Shown here: piece by piece, positions 9,019 through 18,200 of the stretch | Layout: every line of letters begins with the position of its first letter | Position numbering within the stretch: position 1 is the stretch's first letter | From: Alphaproteobacteria bacterium | Lineage (GTDB): Bacteria; Pseudomonadota; Alphaproteobacteria; CAAGCB01; CAG-977 | DNA length: 64,000 nt | Assembly: GCA_900768465.1 (NCBI GenBank) | Contig: CAAGCY010000024.1 | Location: 1-64,000, forward strand | Direction of reading: 5' to 3' | The notes under the pieces: generated by a model | What the model was told of the DNA's origin: nothing | What the model saw: the letters and a program-made list of their open reading frames with translations, nothing else | Database searches by the model: none | Translations under genes and position numbers: made by a program

Positions 9019-10011
9019 TTACCCCCTTTTAATCAAAAAAGACACCGCGCCCAAAACGCTCAAGGCAAACGCGGCGGCAAGCGGAACGAAGAACAGTTCC
9101 TTGACGGGACGGACGAACACCGCGTCGTTTTTAACGGGTTCAAGCGCGTTGATGTCGTCATAGATTTCCACCAGCTCCGCCGTATTTTTGGCGCGGAAAT
9201 ACCTGCCGCCCGTCATTGCCGCGATTTGTTTCAGCGTTTCCTCGTCGATTTCGTCGCCGCGCGGCATTTGCATCATCCCAAACAGCCCCGCCATTTCGAC
9301 CGTATCCGAACCCGCCCCGACGGTATACACTTTAACCCCCGCTTTTTTGGCGATTTCGGCGGCTTCCAGCGGTTTCATCACGCCCGCGTTCGCCGCGCCG
9401 TCGGACAATAAAACGACGACCTTGCTTTTGGCGGGCAAATCAACCGTATTTTTCAAAGCCAGCCCCAAAGCGTCGCCGATTGCCGTTTGCCGTCCCGCCA
9501 TGCCGACATCCGCTTCCGCCAGCAAAGTCGAAACCGTTTGCAAATCATACGTCAACGGCGTGTATAAATAAGCGCGCTCTCCGAACAAAATCACGCCGAC
9601 GCGGTCGCCTTCGCGTTTTTTCAAAAAATGCCGCGCCACCGCTTGCACGGCGTCCAAGCGGCGCACGGGCGAACCGTTCAGTACGAAATCGGGTTCCGCC
9701 ATTGAACCCGACACGTCCAAAACCAGCATTAAATTCCGCCCTTCGGATTCGATTTTTTGCGCTTCGCCCGCCCATTGGGGACGCGCGGCGGCGCACACCA
9801 GCAAAGCCCACACCGTCAACGCCAGAAAACGGCGCACGGACGCCCCGCCCAACACGGCAAAAGCGCGCCGTTCGGGCAAAGTTTTCAGCGCGGCGTAAAA
9901 CGGGACTTTCAGCGCATCGTCGTTTTGCGCGTCCGCCCGCGGCAAAACCGCGCGCATCAACAGCGGCAGCGGCAACAGCAAAAACATCAGCGGCGCGACA
10001 AAATGAAACAT
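9019..10011 (-). CDS. batA: BatA-family VWA membrane protein
   Basis: A 330-residue protein with N-terminal membrane segments (about residues 5-22 and 60-75), a VWA domain with an intact MIDAS (D99-V-S101-G-S103-M, a later Thr in GRQTAIGDAL, and an Asp in LLSDGAAN) and a C-terminal membrane segment near residues 305-325. This is the BatA arrangement. BatA proteins normally work with a MoxR AAA ATPase and a DUF58 protein; neither lies next to this gene, since the upstream gene is divergent. It is the first gene of the batA-batB/C-batD operon. Confidence 0.87.
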   Translation of the reverse strand: MFHFVAPLMFLLLPLPLLMRAVLPRADAQNDDALKVPFYAALKTLPERRAFAVLGGASVRRFLALTVWALLVCAAARPQWAGEAQKIESEGRNLMLVLDVSGSMAEPDFVLNGSPVRRLDAVQAVARHFLKKREGDRVGVILFGERAYLYTPLTYDLQTVSTLLAEADVGMAGRQTAIGDALGLALKNTVDLPAKSKVVVLLSDGAANAGVMKPLEAAEIAKKAGVKVYTVGAGSDTVEMAGLFGMMQMPRGDEIDEETLKQIAAMTGGRYFRAKNTAELVEIYDDINALEPVKNDAVFVRPVKELFFVPLAAAFALSVLGAVSFLIKRG

Positions 10012-10159
10012 CCGAAACCTCTTTAATCTTCAAGCGTAATATAAGAAATCTTTTGCCGTGAAACAAGCCCGCTTTCCGCCGCCGACATAAAATTCTGGAC
10101 AAGCAAGGGTTTATGGCTCAAAATGCTTTCAATATCGCTTTTTTTCAAAGAGGTTTGCC

Positions 10160-10759
10160 ATGTCCGATTCATTCCGTTCGCCGACTGCGGAAAACGCCGC
10201 GGGAATGCAGGAATACCAATCGAAAATCCGCACTTTGGACGACGTTCCCGCCCGCTATCGGAATCATCCGAACTTCGGGGCGCTGACGAACGACCCCGCG
10301 CACGGCGGTCATCCGGAACCCAAAGTCATCCGCGAAGCCATGTCCGCCATCCAAGCCGAAACGGACGGCAAAATCAAAGCCCCCGTTTCCCGCCCGACCG
10401 AAGGATACATCGATTTTTACGACGGCGACGGGCATCCGATTGACGTCAAAACGCCTTTGTCGCCGACCAAAACGGATAAATGGGAATTCGACGCGCCGCG
10501 CAACGCGGAAACGATTTTGCGCCAGCTGGACAAGGATTATCCCAACAAACTGACGGGCGAAAACGAACCCGTCCGCGTTCTGCTGGACACAACATACATG
10601 ACCTCCTCGGATTATGCGGCTTTGCGTCATGAATTGAACAAACGCACGAAAGAGGACCGCTCCATCCTGAACAATATTGTTACGGTCAACGTCGATTTGG
10701 GCAAAGCGCGCCCGAATCCCGCTTTGACCAAAGCCTTTTTGGCTGCGCGGGGACGCTGA
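10160..10759 (+). CDS. Unknown protein with a possible PD-(D/E)XK nuclease/toxin-like core
   Basis: A 199-residue soluble, charged protein without a signal peptide. The middle reads YIDFYDGDGHPIDVKTP: Asp residues at 85-90 and the D95-V-K97 triad, with an acidic helix before it (Glu59), are arranged like the core of PD-(D/E)XK nucleases. The DVK strand followed later by VRVLLDTTYMTSSDYAAL resembles the nuclease domains of polymorphic toxins. This is pattern recognition, not a database match. There is a strong SD (AAAGAGGT, 5 bases before ATG). The next gene, a Sel1-repeat lipoprotein, starts 3 bases after the stop, so they form an operon. No secretion or delivery domain is visible. Confidence 0.5.
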   Translation: MSDSFRSPTAENAAGMQEYQSKIRTLDDVPARYRNHPNFGALTNDPAHGGHPEPKVIREAMSAIQAETDGKIKAPVSRPTEGYIDFYDGDGHPIDVKTPLSPTKTDKWEFDAPRNAETILRQLDKDYPNKLTGENEPVRVLLDTTYMTSSDYAALRHELNKRTKEDRSILNNIVTVNVDLGKARPNPALTKAFLAARGR

Positions 10760-10761
10760 AT

Positions 10762-11295
10762 ATGTTGAAAAAGATTGCCCTTTTCGCCGTCTTGGCATTG
10801 ACGCCCGCCTGCATTTTCATTCCCGATTTCGACACGCTGACCGCCGAGCGAACGGATGTCGACCGCGGGCGCGACGCGTTTGAACGGGCAAACTACGCCC
10901 AAGCTTTGGAGTTTTTGCTTCCCTGCGCCGAAAAAGGCGATATTGACGCGCAATACGTCGTCGGGCTGATTTATCTGTACGGCTTGGCGGGGGACAAAAA
11001 TTCTTACTTGGCGCAAAAGTATTTGATTATGGCGGCGAACGCGGGGCATTACGCGGCGCAGGAACAGCTGGCGTTTATGTATGCCGATCCGTACGAACGT
11101 CTGCATAATCCGATTGACGCCTATCACTGGTTCAAAATCATTGCCGCGCGAAACCCCGAATATCAAAAACAGCTGGACGATTTGCGCTGGACTCTGAAAT
11201 CCCGCGGATTGCTGGAAAAAGCGAACAGACTGCCCGCCCCGCGCGAAACGCGCTATCACGGCATTGACTACAACAGCCTGTTTTTGTTCCGCTAA
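10762..11295 (+). CDS. Sel1-repeat lipoprotein
   Basis: A 177-residue protein with a lipoprotein signal (LTPAC, lipidated Cys17) and two or three Sel1-like repeats between about residues 35 and 125 (for example the block around AEKGDIDAQYVVGLIYLYG). Sel1 repeats mediate protein-protein contacts. The gene is tightly coupled to the upstream DVK-motif gene. Sel1 proteins sometimes act as immunity partners of toxins, but here that is only a hypothesis. Otherwise it is an ordinary periplasm-facing lipoprotein. Confidence 0.75.
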   Translation: MLKKIALFAVLALTPACIFIPDFDTLTAERTDVDRGRDAFERANYAQALEFLLPCAEKGDIDAQYVVGLIYLYGLAGDKNSYLAQKYLIMAANAGHYAAQEQLAFMYADPYERLHNPIDAYHWFKIIAARNPEYQKQLDDLRWTLKSRGLLEKANRLPAPRETRYHGIDYNSLFLFR

Positions 11296-11327
11296 ACGTT
11301 TCTCATCACGACTACAAAGGAAAGATT

Positions 11328-13010
11328 ATGGTCGCTTATCAGTATATTTATGTCATGAAAAACCTGTCCAAGACCTACCCCGGCGGGAAGCGGGTTTTGA
11401 ACAACATCTGGTTGTCGTTTTTCCCCGGCGCGAAAATCGGCGTTTTGGGTCCCAACGGCGCGGGCAAATCCACTTTGCTCAAGATTATGGCGGGCATCGA
11501 AACCGAATTCAACGGCGAAGCTTGGGCGGCGGAGGGCGCTTCCGTCGGCTATCTGCCGCAGGAACCGCAGCTTGACCCGTCGAAAAACGTCATCGAAAAC
11601 ATCATGGACGGATGCGGCGCGGTACGCGATTACCTGAAACGGTTTGAAGAAATATCCGCCAAATTTGCCGAAGAAATGACCGACGACGAAATGAACGCGC
11701 TGATTGCCGAACAAGGCGAGCTGCAGGAAAAAATCGACGCCGCGAACGGCTGGGATTTGGAACGCACGGTTGAAATCGCGATGGACGCTTTGCGCTGTCC
11801 GCCTGCCGACGCCGATGTTACAAAGCTGTCGGGCGGGGAAAAACGCCGCGTTGCCTTGTGCCGCCTGTTGCTCAGCAAGCCCGATTTGCTGCTGCTGGAC
11901 GAACCGACCAACCACTTGGACGCGGAATCCGTCGCGTGGTTGCAGCAACACCTGCACGATTACGCGGGAACGGTTGTCATGGTCACCCACGACCGCTACT
12001 TCCTTGACAACGTAACGGGCTGGATTCTGGAGCTTGACCGCGGCGAAGGCATCCCGTACGAAGGCAACTATTCGTCTTGGCTGGAACAAAAGGAAAAACG
12101 TCTGGCGCAGGAAGCCAAAGAGGAATCCGCCCGCCAGCGCACGATTAAAGAGGAGCTGGAATGGATACGCCAAAGCCCCCGCGCCCGCCAAGCCAAAAGC
12201 AAAGCCCGTATCCAAGCTTTTGACGCTTTGGTGGCGGAAGCCGACAAGCAGACTTTGGAAACCGCGCAAATTGTCATTCCGCCCTGCCCGCGTTTGGGCG
12301 ATTTGGTCATTGAAGCCAAAAACCTGTGCAAAGGCTTCGGCGACCGTCTGCTGATTGACGATTTGAGCTTCAAACTGCCCCCCGGCGGCATTGTCGGCGT
12401 TATCGGCGCGAACGGCACGGGCAAAACGACGCTGATGAGAATGATTACGGGACAGGAAAAACCCGATTCGGGCGACTTCAGAGTCGGCGACACCGTTCAG
12501 CTGGGCTATGTCGACCAAAGCCGCGACGCGTTGGACGACAACAAAACGGTGTGGGAGGAAATCTCCGGCGGCAACGACGAAATCATGCTGGGCAAACGCA
12601 AAGTCCCGTCGCGCGCTTACGTCGGACAGTTCAACTTCAAAGGTCCCGACCAGCAGAAAAAAGTCGGATTGCTGTCTGGCGGCGAACGCAACCGCGTCCA
12701 CATGGCGAAAATGCTGAAATCGGGCGCAAACGTCATTTTGCTGGACGAACCGACGAACGATTTGGACGTGGACACCCTGCGCGCGTTGGAAAAAGCGCTG
12801 CTGGCGTTCCCCGGATGCGCGGTCGTCACCTCTCACGACCGCTGGTTCCTTGACCGCATCGCAACGCACATCTTGGCGTTTGAAGGCGACAGCCACGTCG
12901 AATGGTTTGAAGGCAATTTCGAAGAATACGAAGCCGACAAAAAACGCCGTTTGGGCGAACAGGCGGATCAGCCGCACCGCGTTAAATACAAGCCGCTGGT
13001 AAGAAAATAA
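11328..13010 (+). CDS. ettA: Energy-dependent translational throttle protein EttA (ABC-F ATPase)
   Basis: A 560-residue ABC-F protein with two nucleotide-binding domains and no membrane segment. Domain 1 has Walker A GPNGAGKS (residues 41-48), signature LSGGEKRR and Walker B LLLLDEPTNHLD. Domain 2 has GANGTGKT, LSGGERNR and VILLDEPTNDLD. The start (MVAYQYIYVMKNLSKTYPGGK), length and short linker are typical of EttA, which binds the ribosomal E site and gates the first peptide bond in response to the ATP/ADP ratio. AAGGAAAG precedes the ATG. A strong terminator follows. Confidence 0.95.
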   Translation: MVAYQYIYVMKNLSKTYPGGKRVLNNIWLSFFPGAKIGVLGPNGAGKSTLLKIMAGIETEFNGEAWAAEGASVGYLPQEPQLDPSKNVIENIMDGCGAVRDYLKRFEEISAKFAEEMTDDEMNALIAEQGELQEKIDAANGWDLERTVEIAMDALRCPPADADVTKLSGGEKRRVALCRLLLSKPDLLLLDEPTNHLDAESVAWLQQHLHDYAGTVVMVTHDRYFLDNVTGWILELDRGEGIPYEGNYSSWLEQKEKRLAQEAKEESARQRTIKEELEWIRQSPRARQAKSKARIQAFDALVAEADKQTLETAQIVIPPCPRLGDLVIEAKNLCKGFGDRLLIDDLSFKLPPGGIVGVIGANGTGKTTLMRMITGQEKPDSGDFRVGDTVQLGYVDQSRDALDDNKTVWEEISGGNDEIMLGKRKVPSRAYVGQFNFKGPDQQKKVGLLSGGERNRVHMAKMLKSGANVILLDEPTNDLDVDTLRALEKALLAFPGCAVVTSHDRWFLDRIATHILAFEGDSHVEWFEGNFEEYEADKKRRLGEQADQPHRVKYKPLVRK

Positions 13011-13036
13011 AACGGCATTTAAATTTTGCCGTTTAA

Positions 13037-13070
13037 ACACGCCGAGGAAATTCTCCTTGGCGTGTTTTTT
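13037..13070 (+). terminator. Intrinsic terminator after ettA
   Basis: A 12-bp stem (ACACGCCGAGGA with TCCTTGGCGTGT, one G-U pair), a five-base loop and six T residues. It starts about 27 bases after the ettA stop; a smaller inverted repeat around the two AAACGGC/GCCGTTT arms (13009-13035) precedes it. Confidence 0.9.
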
Positions 13071-13118
13071 ACAATCGATTTAAAAATACACTTTTTAGCT
13101 GTTTCGTTTTATACATCA

Positions 13119-13308
13119 GACTCATCGGTTTAACTTTCCCGTTTGTTTTTCTTTTGTTCTGTTTTTTTTGAGGTTTTACGGCTTGCGACTCGTTGATTCT
13201 CCTCAAGAGTCGAAAAGTCCTTGTTTTCTCGGGCTTCCGAGTCGTTTTTCGCTTTTTGATTTAAAATTTTTTTATTGATTTTGAAAATTTTTCTGGATTT
13301 GCCGAGTC
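13119..13308. promoter_or_regulatory. AT-rich intergenic stretch with six GANTC sites (possible regulatory region)
   Basis: The 349-base gap between ettA and the next gene holds six GANTC sites: 13119, 13187, 13195, 13207, 13239 and 13304. Three share the wider pattern CGAGTCGTT or its complement. The last lies just before a TATAGT box (13318-13323), where the -35/-10 spacer of the promoter for the small downstream gene would be. GANTC is the target of the cell-cycle methylase CcrM in alphaproteobacteria. Promoter control by methylation is an inference. Confidence 0.4.
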
Positions 13309-13359
13309 GTTCCTCTCTATAGTGGGATAAACAATCAAACAAACGACAAGGGGTCGGTT

Positions 13360-13587
13360 ATGGGTTTAACTTCATCGCGCTGCAAAGTCATTCCGTTGGT
13401 TTTGGATGACTCGCTTTACGAAACAATCGAAGCGCAGGCGCAAACGGCGGGTGAAAGTATGGAAACTTTCATCCTGAACAGATTGAACGATTCAATCGTA
13501 GCGTGGGCGGATTACTGTTCCGCGATTTCCATGCTCAACAACGAAGAACAGGAACACTTCCACCTGCGTGTTCCCGAAGCGGGCTAA
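13360..13587 (+). CDS. Small protein, possibly ribbon-helix-helix-like
   Basis: A 75-residue acidic protein with AAGGGG placed well before its ATG. The segment IPLVLDDSLYETIEAQAQTA followed by a second helix ending at ILNRLNDSIV resembles the strand-helix-helix order of CopG/Arc-type DNA-binding proteins, but the match is weak. The stop overlaps the stop of the convergent molybdopterin fusion gene by four bases. No partner toxin lies next to it. The unusual AT-rich upstream region suggests tight regulation. Confidence 0.6.
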   Translation: MGLTSSRCKVIPLVLDDSLYETIEAQAQTAGESMETFILNRLNDSIVAWADYCSAISMLNNEEQEHFHLRVPEAG

Positions 13588-15263
13588 GGCTTTTTCAGCA
13601 GCGCTTCCAAATCTTTTTCAGCTTCGGCGACATAGTCCATTTTAGCCAAAAACGCGGACATGTCGCCGAACGTGTTTATATCCGTCAGCGGCAAATCGTC
13701 ATCCATTTTCATTTCGACAATATAATCCGTGTGTTCTATCAGCGCGGGCGTCCAATGCGAATCTTCGGGAATGATTTTAACGTCTTTGAACAAATCGCGC
13801 GGCCATAACACGGGATTGTGCCGCACCCCGTCATACGAAGGCATCACGACGGGCTTGCGCGCCGCCGACGCATCGAACAAATCAATCAGTCCGTCAATGT
13901 GCTTTGATTGAAACGCGGGCATATCCGCGGGCAGAACAACCGCGCCGACCACATCGGGCGGCAAAACGGATAACCCCAAACGGATTGACCCCAAAACGCC
14001 CGATGAATAATCCGCGTTGCGCACGATTTTCACATCGTACTGCGCCAGCTTGCGTTCGATTCTTTGCGCGTCATGCCCCGTTACGACCGCGACGTATTCG
14101 GCTTTGGACATCAGCGCGGCTTCGACCGCGTGTTCTATCATCGTTTGCCCGCCGACGGTTTCCAACAGCTTGTTCGTTCCGGGCATTCTGCGCCCTGCGC
14201 CCGCCGCCAAAACCACGACGGCGATTTTGTCGCTTTCCGACAACTTGCCGACGGCAACGGAGCTTTGCATCTGTTCATCCGTCAAATGCTGCACCATGCG
14301 TTCCAAAGACAAACTCCCCTGAGCCAACAGCGGGAACTGTTCTGCCGCGGGCAAAGACTTTGTCGCCAGAAAACGCAGTAAACGGTCGAAAGCGGGACGT
14401 TGGAAATCGATTGCGGCAAAGCCTATCATTTTAACGTCTTTGCGGTTTGCCATCACCAAAGCGATTCCCGCGTCCAGCGGCCAGTTCATCCGTTCTATGT
14501 CGGCGGAAGCTTCCATAAACGCTTTGGGAACGATATCGTTTCTGTCCGCAGGCGCGTCCGCACTTTGCACAAACACGATTTCCGCGCCCGCGTCCATGGC
14601 GTTGCGAACGGCGTTTTCGACACGATCGACGCTGTGTTCGCACAAATCTTTGTAAATCACGTCAAAGCCGTACACGCCGAACCGCTGAACCAGCTCCAAT
14701 TCATCCAACGGTTTGACTTCGTCCATAGTCGTTTGCGTTTGGATATAAGCGATTTTGCGGAATTCGTACGCGCAAATTTTCAGCAAAGAACCGATGCCCG
14801 AAATCTTTGTTACGGCTTCGTTCAAAACGTCTTCGTGCACAGCGGGACCGAACAGACGCAAATTGCCCAAAAACTGCCCTTTGTAAACGGGAGTGTAAGG
14901 CGACAGCACCGCCAAAGCGATTTGTTCGCTGTGCGCGTTGAATCGCAGCAGTCTGTCCGTGTCATAAACGAAAACACCGTCTTTGTCGGCGTACAGCGCG
15001 CTGTATCCGTCTTTGTTCGGAACAGTGTAGCGCAAAAAGTCGCCGCACACGGATTTCAGCAGAATGTCCGCCGCCGTTTCGGGCTTGATATCCGCCGCAT
15101 CGAACTGCGCGCCGACGACTTTTTTCAGTCCCGCCGCCCGCAAATCGGCGATATCGGACGAATCCAATATATGCCCCGCTTTCAAAAGCCTTCCGTTGCA
15201 TTTGACGGGCGCGGTCAGTTCCACCCCCGCGGCATCATACAAAGAAAACTCTCCAAAGCGCAT
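13584..15263 (-). CDS. Molybdopterin-binding domain fused to MocA-like nucleotidyltransferase
   Basis: A 559-residue fusion. The N-terminal half (about residues 1-335) resembles the MoeA/MoCF molybdopterin-binding fold (PVYKGQFLGN, GIALVMANRKDVKMIGF). The C-terminal part (about 345-540) is an NTP-transferase of the MocA/MobA type with the signature LAAGAGRRMPGTNKLLETVG and the Asp motif VVLPADMPAF. This layout is known in alphaproteobacteria and is thought to make the cytosine dinucleotide form of molybdenum cofactor. A strong GGAGGT precedes the ATG. It lies 10 bases downstream of the YdbH-like gene, so they probably share a transcript. Confidence 0.82.
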   Translation of the reverse strand: MRFGEFSLYDAAGVELTAPVKCNGRLLKAGHILDSSDIADLRAAGLKKVVGAQFDAADIKPETAADILLKSVCGDFLRYTVPNKDGYSALYADKDGVFVYDTDRLLRFNAHSEQIALAVLSPYTPVYKGQFLGNLRLFGPAVHEDVLNEAVTKISGIGSLLKICAYEFRKIAYIQTQTTMDEVKPLDELELVQRFGVYGFDVIYKDLCEHSVDRVENAVRNAMDAGAEIVFVQSADAPADRNDIVPKAFMEASADIERMNWPLDAGIALVMANRKDVKMIGFAAIDFQRPAFDRLLRFLATKSLPAAEQFPLLAQGSLSLERMVQHLTDEQMQSSVAVGKLSESDKIAVVVLAAGAGRRMPGTNKLLETVGGQTMIEHAVEAALMSKAEYVAVVTGHDAQRIERKLAQYDVKIVRNADYSSGVLGSIRLGLSVLPPDVVGAVVLPADMPAFQSKHIDGLIDLFDASAARKPVVMPSYDGVRHNPVLWPRDLFKDVKIIPEDSHWTPALIEHTDYIVEMKMDDDLPLTDINTFGDMSAFLAKMDYVAEAEKDLEALLKKP

Positions 15264-15273
15264 GCGACCTCCG

Positions 15274-18200
15274 CTATTTCATAAAGTTCTGAATCGACAG
15301 CATGACGTCGGACGGCAAATCAACGGAAGACTTGTCTTCTTTCAGCAGATTTGCAAAGCTGTTCGAAAACTCGAACTTCACCGTCGAATCGTTTTGTTCC
15401 AAAGGCGAATGTCCCGTGATTTTTGTTTTAAACGTCAACAGTCCGCTCAACGGTCCCTGTATTGTAACGCCCATCTGCTTGACGATGACTTCGCCCAAGA
15501 ATTTGGCAACCCCCGCATCCATCGTTTTTTTGATTTTAACGGACGGATCGAAGTGAATCGTCCCCGGCAGTTTGGACAACAGTTTTGCCTGATCGACCTG
15601 CAGTCCTTTTTCGCCGAACGACAGCTTCCATTCCGAATTCAGCGTGCCGTCCATCTGCAGCGCCGACGATTTCAAATTCCGCGCCAGCGTCTGCAAATCG
15701 ATGCCGTTGCCTTCCAGCAAAATCGCCGACGGAGATCCGTCATACGGATAAAAGAACGGCTTAATCGTTTTGAACTGTCCGTCCGCGAAGCTCATCCGCG
15801 CATTGGCAACCTGAACACCGCGTTCGGCGGCGACTTTGAAATTGAACAACGCGTTGTTGAACGGCATCCCCGGATTGAACCGTCCGATGTACAGCATCTG
15901 ATTTTCGGGCGTTTCCAGCGGCAGCAAAGACGTCAAAGTCACAACGCCGCTGATTCCCTTCAAATCCATGCCTTGCCATTGCGTCGCAATATTGTCCAGC
16001 AGCAGCGTAACGGGTCCCGTCATTTTGCCCCGAGCAATGGAAACGCGCCCTTTCACGGCAAAAGCGCCCGACGTCGATTTTGACAGCTTATCCGCCATGA
16101 ACGGCATCACGGATTCTATCGGCAATCCCGATTCAGACAAGATGACTTTCGGTATATTGACATAAAGGTTCCATGCATGCGCCGGCAAAGAATACGCCCC
16201 TTCCGCCGACACGGAAGCGACGCCGTTCTGCACGGACAGCAGCGACTTCACGCCATATTCGTCCGTCCCCATCGGCTTTAAAACGATGTCGGCGGAAAAA
16301 TTCGGCAGAATGTTTTTCTTTTTCAGTTCGATGTCGGCAATGCGCACGCGTCCCGACGGCAAAGATTTGCCGTCAAACGCAAAAGCGCCCTGAACTCCCG
16401 ACGCTTTGATGTCTTTGTCGGTATAGAACGATTGACCGAAAGCGAAATCCCCGCTCACGCCCGTTGAAAACACGTTTGTTTTCAGGTGCATTTTCGACGC
16501 GTTCATCGCCAGCCCGATTTGACGGTTGTCAATCTGGTCCGCCAAGAACATCTGCGCCGTAAAGCCTGACAGCGGCAAAGTAAAGGTCAGCGCGCCGCCG
16601 TCCGTCGACAAAAAGTCCTCTTTGGCATCGGGATTGACGCGCACAGCGACGGGCTGATAAAACTTGAATTGGCGGAACCGAGTGTTGACAATCGCGCTGT
16701 TAAACGAAACGGGCATCGGCGCCAGCAGCTTGAACGAACATTTGCCGTCTTCGCAATTCATCTGAATATCCGTGGCGACTTTCAGCTGTTGAACCAGCTT
16801 GCTGCCGTCGGTCAGCGATGTCGACGACAATTTCAGCGGCAATCGTCCGGAAAACTTATGAACGGTCCCGCTCATTTCCAGATTTTTGGCTTCAATCGAC
16901 AAATCGCCCGTCAGCTTGCCTTGCGCGTCTTTTTTGTCCTCAAAAGCTCGATTCAGCTTCAAGCTTAAATCAAATCCTTTTTCCTGCGGAACGACCTCGG
17001 CGTTCAAAGCCAGCGTCTGCGACGATGAAGACAGCGCCAAATTGCCGACGCCTTTGGTCAGCGCGCCGTCTTTGACCGAAAATTCCATCGTTCCTTTGAC
17101 GGAACCGATGACTTGCGGTTCGGCGGGTTCGGCGGGTTCGGCATCGAAATCGTCGGATTTAGCGGCGGATTGCTTCAAAACCTCGCCTTCGGTGATTTCG
17201 GTTTTGATTTCCGCTTCGTTGGCGGATTTTTTCAAATCCGTCTTTGTTTTCAAACGCATGTTCGGCGATTCGTAATCCGTTAAAAACGTCATTTCCAAAA
17301 CGGATTTCTGCAATTTTCCGGTTGCCGAGAAATTAACGACAGCCGTTTCATCAATCGGATCGCCGTTTTCGTCAAGCAATTCCTTTTCGCGTTCGCGTTT
17401 CATGACAAACGACGAATTGTTAATCGACAGCTTGGGCAAATCCAGTTCCAGCCCCTTTTTCGCCTGCAAAGACGAAGAAAGCAAATTGCCGAACGCCCCC
17501 AAAGAAATACCGTCGTCGCGTCTGACGCCCGTAACGGTCAATCCCTTGATTGTGATGGATTTCAATTTATTGTCCATCAACAACTCTTTGAGGGAGTATT
17601 CGGCTTTCAGCGAAGAAATCGACAGTGTGCCGCCTTTGTCCGTCAGCCCGGTCAGCTCCATTGCGCCGATGGTCAGCTCTTTGACTTTGAACGACCGTAG
17701 CTTCAATCCGTTTGCGGCGAAAATTTCGGGCAGCTTCTTTTCCGCCAAAACGGGCAGATAAGAATACACGCCAGCCAAAACGCCTGCCAAAACAACGACA
17801 AACACGCCCAAGCGCACGATTTTTCTTTTCCAAAAAGACGCCGCTCTTTTTTTGGCTTCTTCAATAGCCTGCTGAGCTTTCTTTTTGGCGGCGTTTTCGG
17901 CGGCTTTGCCCGACACATTGTTTTCGCGGCGGCGTTTGCGCGACGAAACCTGCGCCGCTTCGACAGGCGTTCCGCCCTTATCCGCCGCGGGAGAAGAAGA
18001 TGCCGAAGCCGAATCGGAAGGAGCAGGCTGTTTTTCCGCCGTCTGAGGCGCGGCGGCGGGCTGAGGCTCGGCGGCAGGAGGCGGAGGCGCGGCAACAGGC
18101 TGAGCCGGCTGAGCGGCGGGGGCTGGCTGCGGCGCGGCAGATTCCGCCAGAAAAACGGGCTGTTGCGGCACATCTTCTTCTTCGGGCGGCAAAGGCGGTT

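Noticed and set aside
11292..13040. 582-codon antisense frame over ettA
   Set aside because: Shadow of a strongly conserved gene in GC-biased DNA; no motif, no SD.
13130..13342. 70-codon open frame on the minus strand, Lys-rich
   Set aside because: It begins with TTG without a ribosome site, is pure low complexity, and covers the AT-rich regulatory stretch.
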